A stretch of 64,000 nucleotides of DNA from CAVYUC01 sp963771595 (GCA_963771595.1 CAVYUC010000016.1:124001-188000); one strand, 5' to 3'; numbered from the stretch's first letter, positions 35,335-44,205 are shown. Numbers and translations are program-made. The notes: generated by a model not told the origin, from the letters alone.

Positions 35335-36195
35335 TCAATGGCCTCTTATCAGGCTGTCGGTTATAAGAAAAAACATCATAAAAAGATAGAGAAAATTAAG
35401 CTTGTAAAACGCCGGCAGCACTTTAAATTCCTTTTCGGCAAACACTGTTAAACTTAATGAAGAAAGAAGATAAAAGGTATAAAACAAAAGCAAAAACATT
35501 AAAATGGTATTGCTAAATACAAAAAACAACACCAGCAATGCCGATGCAGCCGTTGTTACAACCCATGTATAAGTAATCCTTTTTATTTGTATTTTGCTGA
35601 ATATCTGATTCAGACTGGGTAAACCTGCCAGTTTATACTGATCGCCAAACATTAAAAGAAGCAGCCAAAAATGAGGAATCTGGCCAATAAAAAAGAAAAT
35701 GGCCACCAAAAGAATTACCTCTGAGGTTAAATTTCCGCCGGCGCCTGCCCATCCAATCATTGGAGGTAATGCACCAACCATTGATCCGGGAATTACTGCA
35801 AAGGCACTTACTCTTTTTAAAGGAGTGTAAACAAGGTTATACGAAAACAGGGTTAGCCAACTCAAAACGAGCGCCATCGGTGGATTTGTAATCCAAAGCA
35901 CCAAAGAACCGGCTAATCCAAACCCGGCGGCAATTAAAAAGCCTCCTGTGGCGCTGATTCTTCCGGATGGGATTGGACGTTTGCTGGTGCGTGGCATTTT
36001 CGCATCGATATCTCTTTCCTGCCAATGGTTCAGCGCACTTGAACTGCATGCCATCAGAAAAACACCAAATGTGAGAAACCATCCCTGGCTGCCTATTTCA
36101 CCCGAATACAAAACGTAACCGGTGAGCGCCGACAATGCTATGGGCAATGAAATCCGAACCTTACCCAGTTCATATACAATTTTCAAAAATTTCAA
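35335..36195 (-). CDS. ctaB: Heme O synthase (protoheme IX farnesyltransferase)
   Basis: 286 residues, UbiA fold with about eight to nine membrane helices. The prenyl-diphosphate site NHWQERDIDAKMPRTSKRPI (about residues 56-75) and the second Asp-containing loop near GDQYKLAGLPSL are typical of CyoE/CtaB. It adds a farnesyl group to heme B to make heme O for the oxidase. The start codon is TTG at 36195; no ATG is available. It follows CoxB by 7 bp and is the last gene of the caa3 operon. The heme A synthase gene is not in the window. Confidence 0.92.
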   Translation of the reverse strand: MKFLKIVYELGKVRISLPIALSALTGYVLYSGEIGSQGWFLTFGVFLMACSSSALNHWQERDIDAKMPRTSKRPIPSGRISATGGFLIAAGFGLAGSLVLWITNPPMALVLSWLTLFSYNLVYTPLKRVSAFAVIPGSMVGALPPMIGWAGAGGNLTSEVILLVAIFFFIGQIPHFWLLLLMFGDQYKLAGLPSLNQIFSKIQIKRITYTWVVTTAASALLVLFFVFSNTILMFLLLFYTFYLLSSLSLTVFAEKEFKVLPAFYKLNFLYLFMMFFLITDSLIRGH

Positions 36196-36202
36196 AAGCT
36201 TG

Positions 36203-37153
36203 TTATTTCAATGTTTTCAGGTATTCTATAATATTATTTATATCATCATCAGATAACTGGCCCTGATACGAAACCATTAATCCTTTTGTGAAACCCTCCA
36301 CCACATCGGCATTTGGTTCATAAATCGAACGTTGAACATATTCTGCATCAACAGTGATCTGCCTTGTCGCACCATCGGTTACCACAGTTTGAGTTTCGCC
36401 CCAGATTCCTTTAAACGACGGCCCCACCAATTTAGACCCGTCGACAGAATGGCAGGCAAAACAGCCAATATTCTGCATGATGCGTTTACCGGTTGCCGCC
36501 GGAGATTCAACATTTGCTGTAGCCTGCGCTACCTGTGTAGTATCCGAAATCCACGAATTGAAGGCGCTGTCACTTAAAACTTTCACATAATTATACATGT
36601 ACGAATGTTGCAAACCGCAATATTCGGCACAGAAAAGTTCATACGTTCCTTCTCTTTGCGGTTCAAACCACATAAAATTATTTTTCCTGCCCGGTACCAT
36701 ATCTTTTTTTAACCGGAACGCCGGAATGTAAAGGCTGTGCAAAACATCCAGCGCCACCAGGTTTAATTTTACCGGCCGATCTTTCGGTAAAAAAAGGGTA
36801 TCGGTGCGCCGTCCGTTGTCGTATTCAAAGGTAAAATTCCACATTCTTCCAATAACGGTAATTTCGTAACTGTCTTTTGGCGGCTTGTTCATTGGAGTCC
36901 AGCCGGCCCAACCGTAATAAAACATGACCAGAGTAAGTGCAAGCGGAATAATTGTCCATAAAATTTCAAGCGAAATGCTACCTTCGAATTGCGTTGGCAC
37001 CGGATTTCTTTTTTTGTTGTACTTGTAAATAAATACGAGCATAACAATGGTCAGTCCAATCAGGAAAAAGAATGAAATCCCGAGAATGAGCAGAAAAACA
37101 TTGTCGACACTCTCAACAAAATTCGATGCCTGTGGAATTTCTGAGCTGTTCAT
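36203..37153 (-). CDS. coxB: Cytochrome c oxidase subunit II with fused cytochrome c
   Basis: 316 residues. Two N-terminal membrane helices (VFLLILGISFFFLIGLTIVM; ILWTIIPLALTLVMFYYG) are followed by the CuA domain: His in DVLHSLYIPAF and the cluster FCAEYCGLQHSYM. A C-terminal cytochrome c domain has CFACHSVDGSKLVGPSFKG and an axial Met near KGLMVSYQG. This is the caa3 type, taking electrons from cytochrome c into CuA. The upstream and downstream spacing (3 and 7 bp) shows tight operon structure. No residue of the copper or heme sites is missing. Confidence 0.95.
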   Translation of the reverse strand: MNSSEIPQASNFVESVDNVFLLILGISFFFLIGLTIVMLVFIYKYNKKRNPVPTQFEGSISLEILWTIIPLALTLVMFYYGWAGWTPMNKPPKDSYEITVIGRMWNFTFEYDNGRRTDTLFLPKDRPVKLNLVALDVLHSLYIPAFRLKKDMVPGRKNNFMWFEPQREGTYELFCAEYCGLQHSYMYNYVKVLSDSAFNSWISDTTQVAQATANVESPAATGKRIMQNIGCFACHSVDGSKLVGPSFKGIWGETQTVVTDGATRQITVDAEYVQRSIYEPNADVVEGFTKGLMVSYQGQLSDDDINNIIEYLKTLK

Positions 37154-37156
37154 AGT

Positions 37157-37456
37157 TTAACGGTATAAATAGTCTAAAAAAGTTATAACAATTGTGACCA
37201 CGAAAACTGCAAAAACAAAAGCTACCATCAGCTTAATATAAAGTTTATCGTACTTCAGGTGCATGAAAAAAGTTAAAACCAAAAACGTTTTAATCACGGC
37301 AAAAACCAAAGCGCCGACAACAGTGTACTGGCCAAGGTTGATGCTTGTAATTCCAATGGACGAAAGCGTTAACGCAATTAGTCCGATAAGCACCAGAACG
37401 TAAACGCGGTAAGGAACAATGTGATGTTTTTCGTTCGACAGTTTTTCACTTGACAT
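37157..37456 (-). CDS. ctaF: Cytochrome c oxidase subunit IV (caa3 type)
   Basis: 99 residues with three membrane helices (VYVLVLIGLIALTLSSIGI, YTVVGALVFAVIKTFLVLTF, LMVAFVFAVFVVTIVITF). Length, the FFMHLKYDKLYIK motif and the place between subunits III and II identify the short prokaryotic subunit IV. It helps assemble or stabilise the copper site; it has no catalytic residues. It lies 14 bp after subunit III. Confidence 0.9.
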   Translation of the reverse strand: MSSEKLSNEKHHIVPYRVYVLVLIGLIALTLSSIGITSINLGQYTVVGALVFAVIKTFLVLTFFMHLKYDKLYIKLMVAFVFAVFVVTIVITFLDYLYR

Positions 37457-37470
37457 ATATTTCAGTTTTT

Positions 37471-38091
37471 TCAGGTTATCAGATAAAACAACGGGAAAAG
37501 AAAAATCCAGATTACATCCACAAGATGCCAGTAGAGGCCGGCGTTTTCAAGCATTGCAGCCCTGTTTGCGCTAACTGTGCCGTTTACAACCCGTATCATG
37601 GCAACGCCAATTATTACTAATCCTACAATAATATGCAGAGCATGTAAACCGGTCATTATAAAATAGAGCCCAAAAAACAGAATTTCTCCCTGGCTCATAG
37701 TTTCAAGCATGTGCGCCGAACCAGGCCAGATTCCGTGTTCAAATTTGATTCCCCATTCAAAATATTTATTGATGAGAAAGACGATTCCAAGTAAAACAGT
37801 TGATGAACACAATATCAATACTAAATTTTTCTTTTTCTGCTGAAGCGCGGTGGTCGACATGGCAATTAACATGCTACTGATCAGCAGAATAATTGTATTG
37901 ACTGAACCAATAAAAGTATCCAGTTCCTCTGCTGCCAAATGAAATGCATCGGGGTTTAAAAACCGGTAAACAGAATAAACAATGAATAAACCTCCAAACA
38001 GTAAAAGTTCAGTAAAAATAAAGAGCCACATTCCTATTTTCGACGCTTCCGAATCGTAATGATCGTGTGGCGAAAGTTTTGTTTGTTCCAT
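37471..38091 (-). CDS. ctaE: Cytochrome c oxidase subunit III
   Basis: About 206 residues from the ATG at 38089-38091. The frame extends to 38136, but that would overlap subunit I, and MEQTKLSPHDHYDSEASKIG is a normal start. Five membrane helices are present (KIGMWLFIFTELLLFGGLFI, FGLYFIMTGLHALHIIVGL, LYWHLVDVIWIFLFPLFYL). Conserved Glu and His in FITGLHALH-type and YWHLVD blocks fit subunit III. It follows subunit I by 13 bp. Confidence 0.94.
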   Translation of the reverse strand: MEQTKLSPHDHYDSEASKIGMWLFIFTELLLFGGLFIVYSVYRFLNPDAFHLAAEELDTFIGSVNTIILLISSMLIAMSTTALQQKKKNLVLILCSSTVLLGIVFLINKYFEWGIKFEHGIWPGSAHMLETMSQGEILFFGLYFIMTGLHALHIIVGLVIIGVAMIRVVNGTVSANRAAMLENAGLYWHLVDVIWIFLFPLFYLIT

Positions 38092-38104
38092 ATCTGGTTT
38101 AGTT

Positions 38105-39718
38105 TTAATAATTATATGGTCCGTCATTCTCTCCAATCACAGGTATTTCGTCAAAATTTTCAACCGGCGGCGGCGATGTTACTGTCCACTCCAGTGTTTT
38201 TCCGTGCCACGGATTTTTTTCAGTTGCAATAGGACCATATCGTGCCGAACGAATGAGGTTGACAATAATAATGATTAATCCGGTTGCCAAAATCCATGAA
38301 CCAAACGTACTTAAAATATTGCCGCCATGAAATTCTTCGAGATAATCGTAATAACGCCGCGGCATTCCTATCATTCCAAGATAAAACATAGGAGTATATA
38401 AAGTTAAAAAGCCGATAAAGAAAACCAGCCAGCCAATGTTTGCCCAGGTTTTATCGTACATTCTGCCGAATATTTTAGGAAACCAGTAATGCATGGCAGC
38501 AAAAAAAGCAAACCCTGTTCCGCCAAAAACAATAAAATGAAAATGGCCAACCACAAAGGCAGTGTCATGCACATAAACATCGGTTGCGAGTGCACCGACC
38601 ACCAAACCGCTCAGTCCGCCAATGAGGAAAACAAAAATAAAGGACGCAGCCCAGTAAAAAGGCGTTTGAACATTTATTGAACCTTTATACATTGTCGAAA
38701 TCCAGTTAAAAACTTTTATAGCGCTTGGAATGGCAACGATGAATGTTAGGAGTGAAAAATAATATTGTGCAGTTCCGCTCATTCCGGCAGTAAACATATG
38801 ATGCCCCCACACCAGCCAGCCTACAAAAGCAATGGCCATTGTTGAAGCGATAAGCGCCTTGTAACCAAAAATATGTTTTTGCGAGAAGGTGGGAATAATT
38901 TCTGAAATAGCGCCCATTGCCGGCAGAATCATAATATATACAGCCGGATGGGAATAAATCCAGAAAAGGTGCTGGTACAAAGTTGGATCGCCACCCAACG
39001 CCGGATCGAAAACCCCGACGCCAAAAATGCGTTCGAGCGCTACAAGCACCAGTGTGATTCCAACAATCGGAGTGGCAAGCAGCTGAATCCAGGCTGTGCC
39101 GTAAATGGTCCACACAAACAGGGGTAACTTCATCCATTTCATGCCCGGGCAACGCAACCGGTGTATGGTAACCAGAAAATTTAATCCGGTTAAAATGGAT
39201 GAAAATCCCAAAACAAAAGCGCCAAAAATTGCCGGCAACATGTTGGTCCCGGTTTTAAAACTATAGGGCGCATAAAATGTCCAGCCGGTATCGGGAGTGC
39301 CCGGACCAAGCAATAAAGCTGCCAGTACAAGAAAAACGCCGGTAACGTATAAATACCACGAAAGCAAATTCAGTTTTGGAAACGCCACATCCCGCGCACC
39401 TATCATAATCGGCATCATCAGATTTCCGAAAACAGCCGGAAGCCCGGGAATTACAATCATAAAAATCATAATTACACCGTGCACGGTAAAGGTGGCATTA
39501 TAAGTTTGCGCATCCATAATGGTTTTGCCTGGCGCCAGCAGTTCAAACTTCATGGCTAATCCAAGCATCGCACCTACCGCAAACATGGTAGAAATCGAAT
39601 ACAAATAAAGAAGCCCAATTCTTTTATGGTCGGTGGAAAGAATCCAACCAAGCAAACCCTTATACTTTCCCTGGTATGTCAGGTAGTTTGCTTCATTAGC
39701 AACATTTGTCGATTGCAT
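38105..39718 (-). CDS. ctaD: Cytochrome c oxidase subunit I, A2-type
   Basis: 537 residues, 12 membrane helices. Heme ligand His in FTVHGVIMIF; CuB/cross-linked block WIYSHPAVYIMILP; the HHMFTAGM motif; and His ligands in VVGHFHFIVFGG near the heme a/a3 site. The block has YSHP in place of the GHPE of A1 oxidases, so the K- and D-channel Glu is absent and the enzyme is A2-type, as in Thermus and Rhodothermus caa3. It reduces O2 to water with proton pumping. It follows SCO by 13 bp. No missing ligand is visible. Confidence 0.95.
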   Translation of the reverse strand: MQSTNVANEANYLTYQGKYKGLLGWILSTDHKRIGLLYLYSISTMFAVGAMLGLAMKFELLAPGKTIMDAQTYNATFTVHGVIMIFMIVIPGLPAVFGNLMMPIMIGARDVAFPKLNLLSWYLYVTGVFLVLAALLLGPGTPDTGWTFYAPYSFKTGTNMLPAIFGAFVLGFSSILTGLNFLVTIHRLRCPGMKWMKLPLFVWTIYGTAWIQLLATPIVGITLVLVALERIFGVGVFDPALGGDPTLYQHLFWIYSHPAVYIMILPAMGAISEIIPTFSQKHIFGYKALIASTMAIAFVGWLVWGHHMFTAGMSGTAQYYFSLLTFIVAIPSAIKVFNWISTMYKGSINVQTPFYWAASFIFVFLIGGLSGLVVGALATDVYVHDTAFVVGHFHFIVFGGTGFAFFAAMHYWFPKIFGRMYDKTWANIGWLVFFIGFLTLYTPMFYLGMIGMPRRYYDYLEEFHGGNILSTFGSWILATGLIIIIVNLIRSARYGPIATEKNPWHGKTLEWTVTSPPPVENFDEIPVIGENDGPYNY

Positions 39719-39731
39719 ATAAGCTTATAGT

Positions 39732-40550
39732 TTAAGTTGTAACTTTTTGTTTTGGTTTTAAAACCAAGTAAAGAATTAATATTAATGCAATAAATAAAAT
39801 TAAAATCCCGCTCACTTTTGTAACATTAAAAACATACGTCTGACCATCGGGATCGTATGAGTAACAAAACCGCAAAACCTTGTTCAGTGTTGGACCCGCT
39901 TTTCCTTTCGATGCTTCCACAATTGCCATTTTCCATTCGAAAGGAAGAAAATACAACCCATTCAGATACCTTGTAATTTTACCATCGGGACTGACCACTG
40001 TTAATGAAGCAGCGTGTAAAAAGTCGTTTCCGGTTTTTTTGTATTTAAATCCTGTGGCTTTTGTAACTCTGCTGATACTGGCGCTGTCGCTGGTAAAAAA
40101 CTTCCATCCCTTTTTGGCTTCCTCCACTTTTTTCGACATCAGGTTCAGGTAATTGCTTTTCTTCAAAACGCCCATTTCAATGGGTTCGCTCGGATCAAAA
40201 CTAATTGTTAAAACCTGGTAATCTTTTCCCGGAACCAAATCTGATCTATCCATTACATCTGCCACACCTTCCATCAACGGACTGCAAATTCCGGGACACC
40301 GGTAATAAACAAAATTCAGTACGGTTGGTTTATCGATTAAATCAGACAACCAAACCTGCTCTCCCTGTTCATTGATCAGCGAAATGCTGTCGGGTAAATA
40401 ATCATTCAAATGTTCAACAATTCCAATTTCAACATCCTGGCTCGAAACAGCAGGATTAACCGGCGTTTGACCCAACACGGAAATACTAAAAAACAGAAAT
40501 AAATAAACCAGATTGAATGAATATAGTTTTTTAATCAGATGTCTCATCAT
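39732..40550 (-). CDS. SCO1/SenC copper chaperone
   Basis: About 272 residues. The frame starts at 40568, but a TATATTTG box on the minus strand (40566-40573) overlaps that codon, so the ATG at 40548-40550 or 40545-40547 is more likely. A signal peptide or anchor (SFNLVYLFLFFSISVLGQ) is followed by the thioredoxin-like SCO domain with the copper motif YYRCPGICSPLMEGVADVM and a late His (FLHAASLTVV). The C-terminus has a membrane helix (ILILFIALILILYLVL), an extra feature of Bacteroidota SCO. It delivers copper to CuA. It heads the caa3 operon. Confidence 0.9.
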   Translation of the reverse strand: MMRHLIKKLYSFNLVYLFLFFSISVLGQTPVNPAVSSQDVEIGIVEHLNDYLPDSISLINEQGEQVWLSDLIDKPTVLNFVYYRCPGICSPLMEGVADVMDRSDLVPGKDYQVLTISFDPSEPIEMGVLKKSNYLNLMSKKVEEAKKGWKFFTSDSASISRVTKATGFKYKKTGNDFLHAASLTVVSPDGKITRYLNGLYFLPFEWKMAIVEASKGKAGPTLNKVLRFCYSYDPDGQTYVFNVTKVSGILILFIALILILYLVLKPKQKVTT

Positions 40551-40918
40551 GGAATACTTTATCTTCAAATATACCTAAACGGTTTAAACTTTTTACCTAA
40601 ACAAACCATAAAGTTCAATTAAAGTTTAATGCCGGCTAAACATTTTATTCCATTTTTTTCTAAGAATATCGTTCATATTTAAAAAATAATGCATTCAGAA
40701 ATTATTTGAAAAATGCACGCGCAAAATACAAAATAAAAGACAATATTATCTCTTTCTGTAATATTTTTAGATTGTCAAATTCATTTCAGACTGGTATTAT
40801 TAATGTAATATTCTGTATTCGTGAACAATATAACAATATTCGTTTTACGGATTTTCAGAACCGGTAAATATGAATCTGCAACATAAAAAAACAAATCCCA
40901 AAAATTAGGAGCGTATAA
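40551..40918. promoter_or_regulatory. Divergent control region of caa3 and bd oxidase operons
   Basis: About 368 bp between the SCO start (minus) and DUF4492 (plus). Next to SCO lies a TATATTTG box (minus, 40566-40573) and two direct TACCTAAAC units (40572-40580 and 40594-40602) 22 bp apart, flanking GTTTAAAC. The rest is AT-rich; I cannot place the cyd promoter. A strong SD, TTAGGAG, at 40905-40911 is unusual for the phylum. Confidence 0.6.
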
Positions 40919-41176
40919 ATGGCAAATAACTATTTTTATGCTCTGATGGGAGAAAAAAAACTGAATATCGCGCGAAGAATCTGGAAATTCTATTTTGAAG
41001 GATTTAATAACATGGGCGGCTGGGGGCGTCAGGTTTGGCTGATAATTCTGATTAAGCTGTTCATCATGTTCGCTATTCTTAAAATCTTCTTTTTCCCGGA
41101 TTTTCTGAAAACCAATTTCAAAACAGATAATGAACGGAGCGATTACGTTCTGGAAAGATTAACTGAACCAAAATAA
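40919..41176 (+). CDS. DUF4492 protein of the cytochrome bd operon
   Basis: 85 residues with one membrane helix (VWLIILIKLFIMFAILKIFF). The NIARRIWKFYFEGFNNM block is the DUF4492 signature. In Bacteroidota this small gene regularly precedes cydA, so it is probably an accessory or assembly subunit of cytochrome bd. It ends 5 bp before CydA. Function has not been shown, as far as I know. Confidence 0.9.
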   Translation: MANNYFYALMGEKKLNIARRIWKFYFEGFNNMGGWGRQVWLIILIKLFIMFAILKIFFFPDFLKTNFKTDNERSDYVLERLTEPK

Positions 41177-41181
41177 AAGAT

Positions 41182-42738
41182 ATGATAGAAATTGCAGATG
41201 CATCATTAGTTGACTGGTCGCGGGCTCAGTTTGCCCTCACCGCCATGTATCACTGGTTGTTTGTACCGCTGACCCTTGGCATTACAATGATTATTGCTTT
41301 TATGGAAACGCTGTATGTTTCAACCGGTAAAGAAGAGTGGAAACGCATCACCAAATTCTGGATGACTCTTTTCGGGATTAATTTCGCCATTGGAGTGGCA
41401 ACAGGAATTATTCTTGAATTTGAATTTGGCACCAACTGGTCAAACTATTCGTGGTTTGTGGGCGATATTTTCGGGGCGCCACTGGCAATTGAAGGGATAT
41501 TTGCTTTTTTCCTCGAATCTACTTTTATCGCCGTCATGTTTTTTGGGTGGAATAAAGTGAGCAAAAAAACCCACCTGCTGGCAACCTGGCTTACCGCAAT
41601 CGGTGCCAACCTGTCGGCCCTGTGGATTCTGGTTGCCAATGCGTGGATGCAAAAACCTGTGGGAATGGCTTTCAACCCCGAAACTGCACGAAATGAGATG
41701 GTAAGTTTCTGGCAGGTTTTGTTTTCGCAGGTTGCCGTGGATAAATGGCTGCATGCCACTTCCTCCGGGTTTGTACTGGCATCGGTTTTCGTTATTGGAA
41801 TTTCGGCATGGTTTATCCTGAAAAAAAGAGATATAAGGGTTGCCGGAAAAAGCATGATGGTTGCGGCAGTATTCGGACTGATTTCATCCATTTACCTCGT
41901 CTGGACCGGTGATAATTCAACGCGGACAATTGCCAACGTTCAGCCCATGAAATTTGCAGCCATTGAAGGTTTGTACAACGGCAGTGAAGGCGCCGGACTG
42001 GTGGCACTCGGGATGTTTTCCACCACCGACACCGATCCCAACAACGAAAACCTGAAAGATTTTACCATGAAACTGGAAATCCCGAATTTTCTTTCCTACA
42101 TGGCTTTTCTCGATTGGGATGCATTTGTACCCGGGGTAAATGACCTCATTAACGGAAATGAAAAATACGGCTACATTCCGGCAACGGAAAAAATCGAAAG
42201 GGGAAAAGTAGCCATTACTACCCTGCGCCAATTTAAAGCGGCAAAAAAAGCAGGTAACGAAGCATTAACTGAAGAATTAAAAACAAAACTCACCAGCGCA
42301 GATTTCCAGGAAAACTATTTTAAATATTTTGGATACGGTTACATTACCGACACACATGATCTGATTCCAAATATTCCGCTCACCTTTTACAGTTTTCATA
42401 TTATGGTGGCGCTGGGATTCTTTTTTATGCTGATGTTTGTTCTGTCACTTGTTTATCTTTTAAAAGGAACACTTCCTGAAAAACGCTGGTTTTTACGCCT
42501 GACCATTTTTGCCATTCCGCTTGCATTTGTTGCCAGCCAGGCCGGATGGGTGGTAGCCGAAGTAGGACGCCAACCCTGGGTGGTACAGGATCTCATGCCA
42601 ACCATGTCGGGTGTTACGAAAATATCGGCAGGTTCGGTGCAGGCAACTTTCTGGCTTTTTGGTGTACTCTTTACCGTTCTGCTGATAGCTGAACTGAAAA
42701 TAATGTTCCGTCAGATTAAAATTGGACCTAAACATTAA
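41182..42738 (+). CDS. cydA: Cytochrome bd quinol oxidase subunit I
   Basis: 518 residues with about nine membrane helices. Heme b595 ligand His lies in FALTAMYHWLFVPLTLG; the GRQPWVVQDLMPT block is typical of the conserved C-terminal region; the heme b558 ligands lie in the His of ATSSGFV-preceding WLHATS and the Met in the late helix. A Q-loop of moderate length at about 255-385 is seen. It oxidises quinol and reduces O2 without pumping, with high O2 affinity. It follows DUF4492 and precedes CydB by 18 bp. Confidence 0.96.
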   Translation: MIEIADASLVDWSRAQFALTAMYHWLFVPLTLGITMIIAFMETLYVSTGKEEWKRITKFWMTLFGINFAIGVATGIILEFEFGTNWSNYSWFVGDIFGAPLAIEGIFAFFLESTFIAVMFFGWNKVSKKTHLLATWLTAIGANLSALWILVANAWMQKPVGMAFNPETARNEMVSFWQVLFSQVAVDKWLHATSSGFVLASVFVIGISAWFILKKRDIRVAGKSMMVAAVFGLISSIYLVWTGDNSTRTIANVQPMKFAAIEGLYNGSEGAGLVALGMFSTTDTDPNNENLKDFTMKLEIPNFLSYMAFLDWDAFVPGVNDLINGNEKYGYIPATEKIERGKVAITTLRQFKAAKKAGNEALTEELKTKLTSADFQENYFKYFGYGYITDTHDLIPNIPLTFYSFHIMVALGFFFMLMFVLSLVYLLKGTLPEKRWFLRLTIFAIPLAFVASQAGWVVAEVGRQPWVVQDLMPTMSGVTKISAGSVQATFWLFGVLFTVLLIAELKIMFRQIKIGPKH

Positions 42739-42756
42739 AAACGGAGGAAATAAATC

Positions 42757-43887
42757 ATGTTCGAAAATTTAAGTCATCATACATTACAACATTACTGGTG
42801 GATAATCATTTCACTGCTGGCCGCGTTTTTTGTTTTCCTCACTTTCGTGCAGGGCGGACAGACCCTGATTTCCACCATTGCAAAAAACAAGGGAGAGAAA
42901 AAGATAATTATCAACACGCTCGGGCGCAAATGGGAAATTACATTTACCACGCTTGTTACTTTCGGAGGAGCTTTTTTTGCATCGTTTCCTTTGTTTTACG
43001 CCACAAGTTTTGGCGGCGCCTACTGGGTTTGGCTGATTATACTTTTTGCTTTTATCGTACAGGCGGTAGCCTATGAATTCAGGACCAAACCGGCCAACCT
43101 GCTTGGGGCCAGAACATACGAAGCCTTTCTTTTTGTTAACGGAATGCTGGGCACCATTTTGATTGGAACTGCAGTGGGTACTTTTTTTAACGGCGCACAG
43201 TTTTCATTGAACGAAATGAACCAGGTCAGCTGGCAAACTCCTTACCGCGGCCTCGAAGCAGTGCTAACCTTTCACAACGTGTCGCTTGGACTTGCAGTTT
43301 TTTTCCTGGCCAGGGTATTGGGACTGATGTATTTTATTTCCACTGTTGACCAGGATATTATTGTTGCCCGTTCAAAAAAACATTTGTTGTACAACTCCAT
43401 TCCGTTTCTTGTATTTTTTCTTTATTTCCTGATAAAACTGCTGTTAAAGGATGGCTTTGCAGTTCATCCGGAAACGGGCGAAGTATTTATGGAAAAATAT
43501 AAATACCTGCACAATTTGCTTCAAATGCCTTTAAACATGGTCCTGCTTTTCATTGGAGTGGTTGCGGTTTTATGGGGAATAATTTCAAACCTTTTTACCG
43601 ACAGCGACAATGGTTTTTGGTTTGCCGGCCCCGGAACAGTTTTAACTGTGTTTGCCCTTTTTATTCTGGCGGGTTTTAACAATACTGCATTTTATCCTTC
43701 AGTTTACGATTTACAATCGTCGCTAACCATTCAAAATGCTTCATCAAGCCAGTTTACCCTGGTGGCCATGAGTTATGTTTCGCTTGGAATTCCGTTTGTC
43801 CTGGCCTATATCATCTATTTCTGGCGGGTCATGAACAAAACCAAAATTTCGGAAGAAGAGATGCAGGAAGAATCACATGCTTATTAA
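42757..43887 (+). CDS. cydB: Cytochrome bd quinol oxidase subunit II
   Basis: 376 residues, about nine membrane helices. It has a good SD (GGAGG, 42743-42747). FLTFVQGGQTLISTIAK and RKWEITFTTLVTFGGAFFAS are early family blocks, and EFRTKPANLLGARTYEAFLF is the conserved loop after helix 3. With CydA it makes the heterodimeric core of the bd oxidase. A small CydX-like frame follows 17 bp on. Confidence 0.95.
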   Translation: MFENLSHHTLQHYWWIIISLLAAFFVFLTFVQGGQTLISTIAKNKGEKKIIINTLGRKWEITFTTLVTFGGAFFASFPLFYATSFGGAYWVWLIILFAFIVQAVAYEFRTKPANLLGARTYEAFLFVNGMLGTILIGTAVGTFFNGAQFSLNEMNQVSWQTPYRGLEAVLTFHNVSLGLAVFFLARVLGLMYFISTVDQDIIVARSKKHLLYNSIPFLVFFLYFLIKLLLKDGFAVHPETGEVFMEKYKYLHNLLQMPLNMVLLFIGVVAVLWGIISNLFTDSDNGFWFAGPGTVLTVFALFILAGFNNTAFYPSVYDLQSSLTIQNASSSQFTLVAMSYVSLGIPFVLAYIIYFWRVMNKTKISEEEMQEESHAY

Positions 43888-43904
43888 TTAAAAAAAAGAT
43901 TGTT

Positions 43905-44027
43905 ATGTATTTAAGCTCAATATTGTGGATGCTAAGCTGGCCGGTAGTTCTAATTGTGGCTTACCAGGCCGTGAAACTAATGGAGAAAAAATTCGGTTCT
44001 ACCTTTGACAATCAGAAAGAAGAATAA
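43905..44027 (+). CDS. cydX: CydX-like small subunit, 40 aa
   Basis: MYLSSILWMLSWPVVLIVAY followed by QAVKLMEKKFGS and an acidic tail ends at TAA 44025-44027. It has one membrane helix and a charged C-terminus, the same layout as CydX/YbgT of proteobacterial bd oxidases (~37 residues). It follows cydB by 17 bp on the same strand. The residues differ from E. coli CydX, so homology is by position and topology; it could be an independent analogue. Confidence 0.75.
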   Translation: MYLSSILWMLSWPVVLIVAYQAVKLMEKKFGSTFDNQKEE

Positions 44028-44060
44028 AATTCCCGGCTTTCATCAATTCCAAATAAAGAA

Positions 44061-44205
44061 ATATTATAATATACGCGTTGGCGGAATTAATCCTTAATTT
44101 ATTGAAAGGCAGTTCGACTACGCTCACTGTGACAGTCAGGCTGAGCGTAGTCGAAGTCTCATTACCAGAAAGTTGAAAAATAATTCCGCCAACAGGTTAT
44201 AATAT
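44061..44205. repeat. 145-bp nested palindromic element (MITE-like)
   Basis: Three exact nested stems share one centre near 44134: ATATTATAA (44061-44069) with TTATAATAT (44197-44205); GTTGGCGGAATTA (44077-44089) with TAATTCCGCCAAC (44181-44193); TTCGACTACGCTCA (44113-44126) with TGAGCGTAGTCGAA (44142-44155). It fits a transposon-derived palindromic element or a large hairpin. The inner stem is the repeat family also at 12036-12105. No coding frame is in it. Confidence 0.8.
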
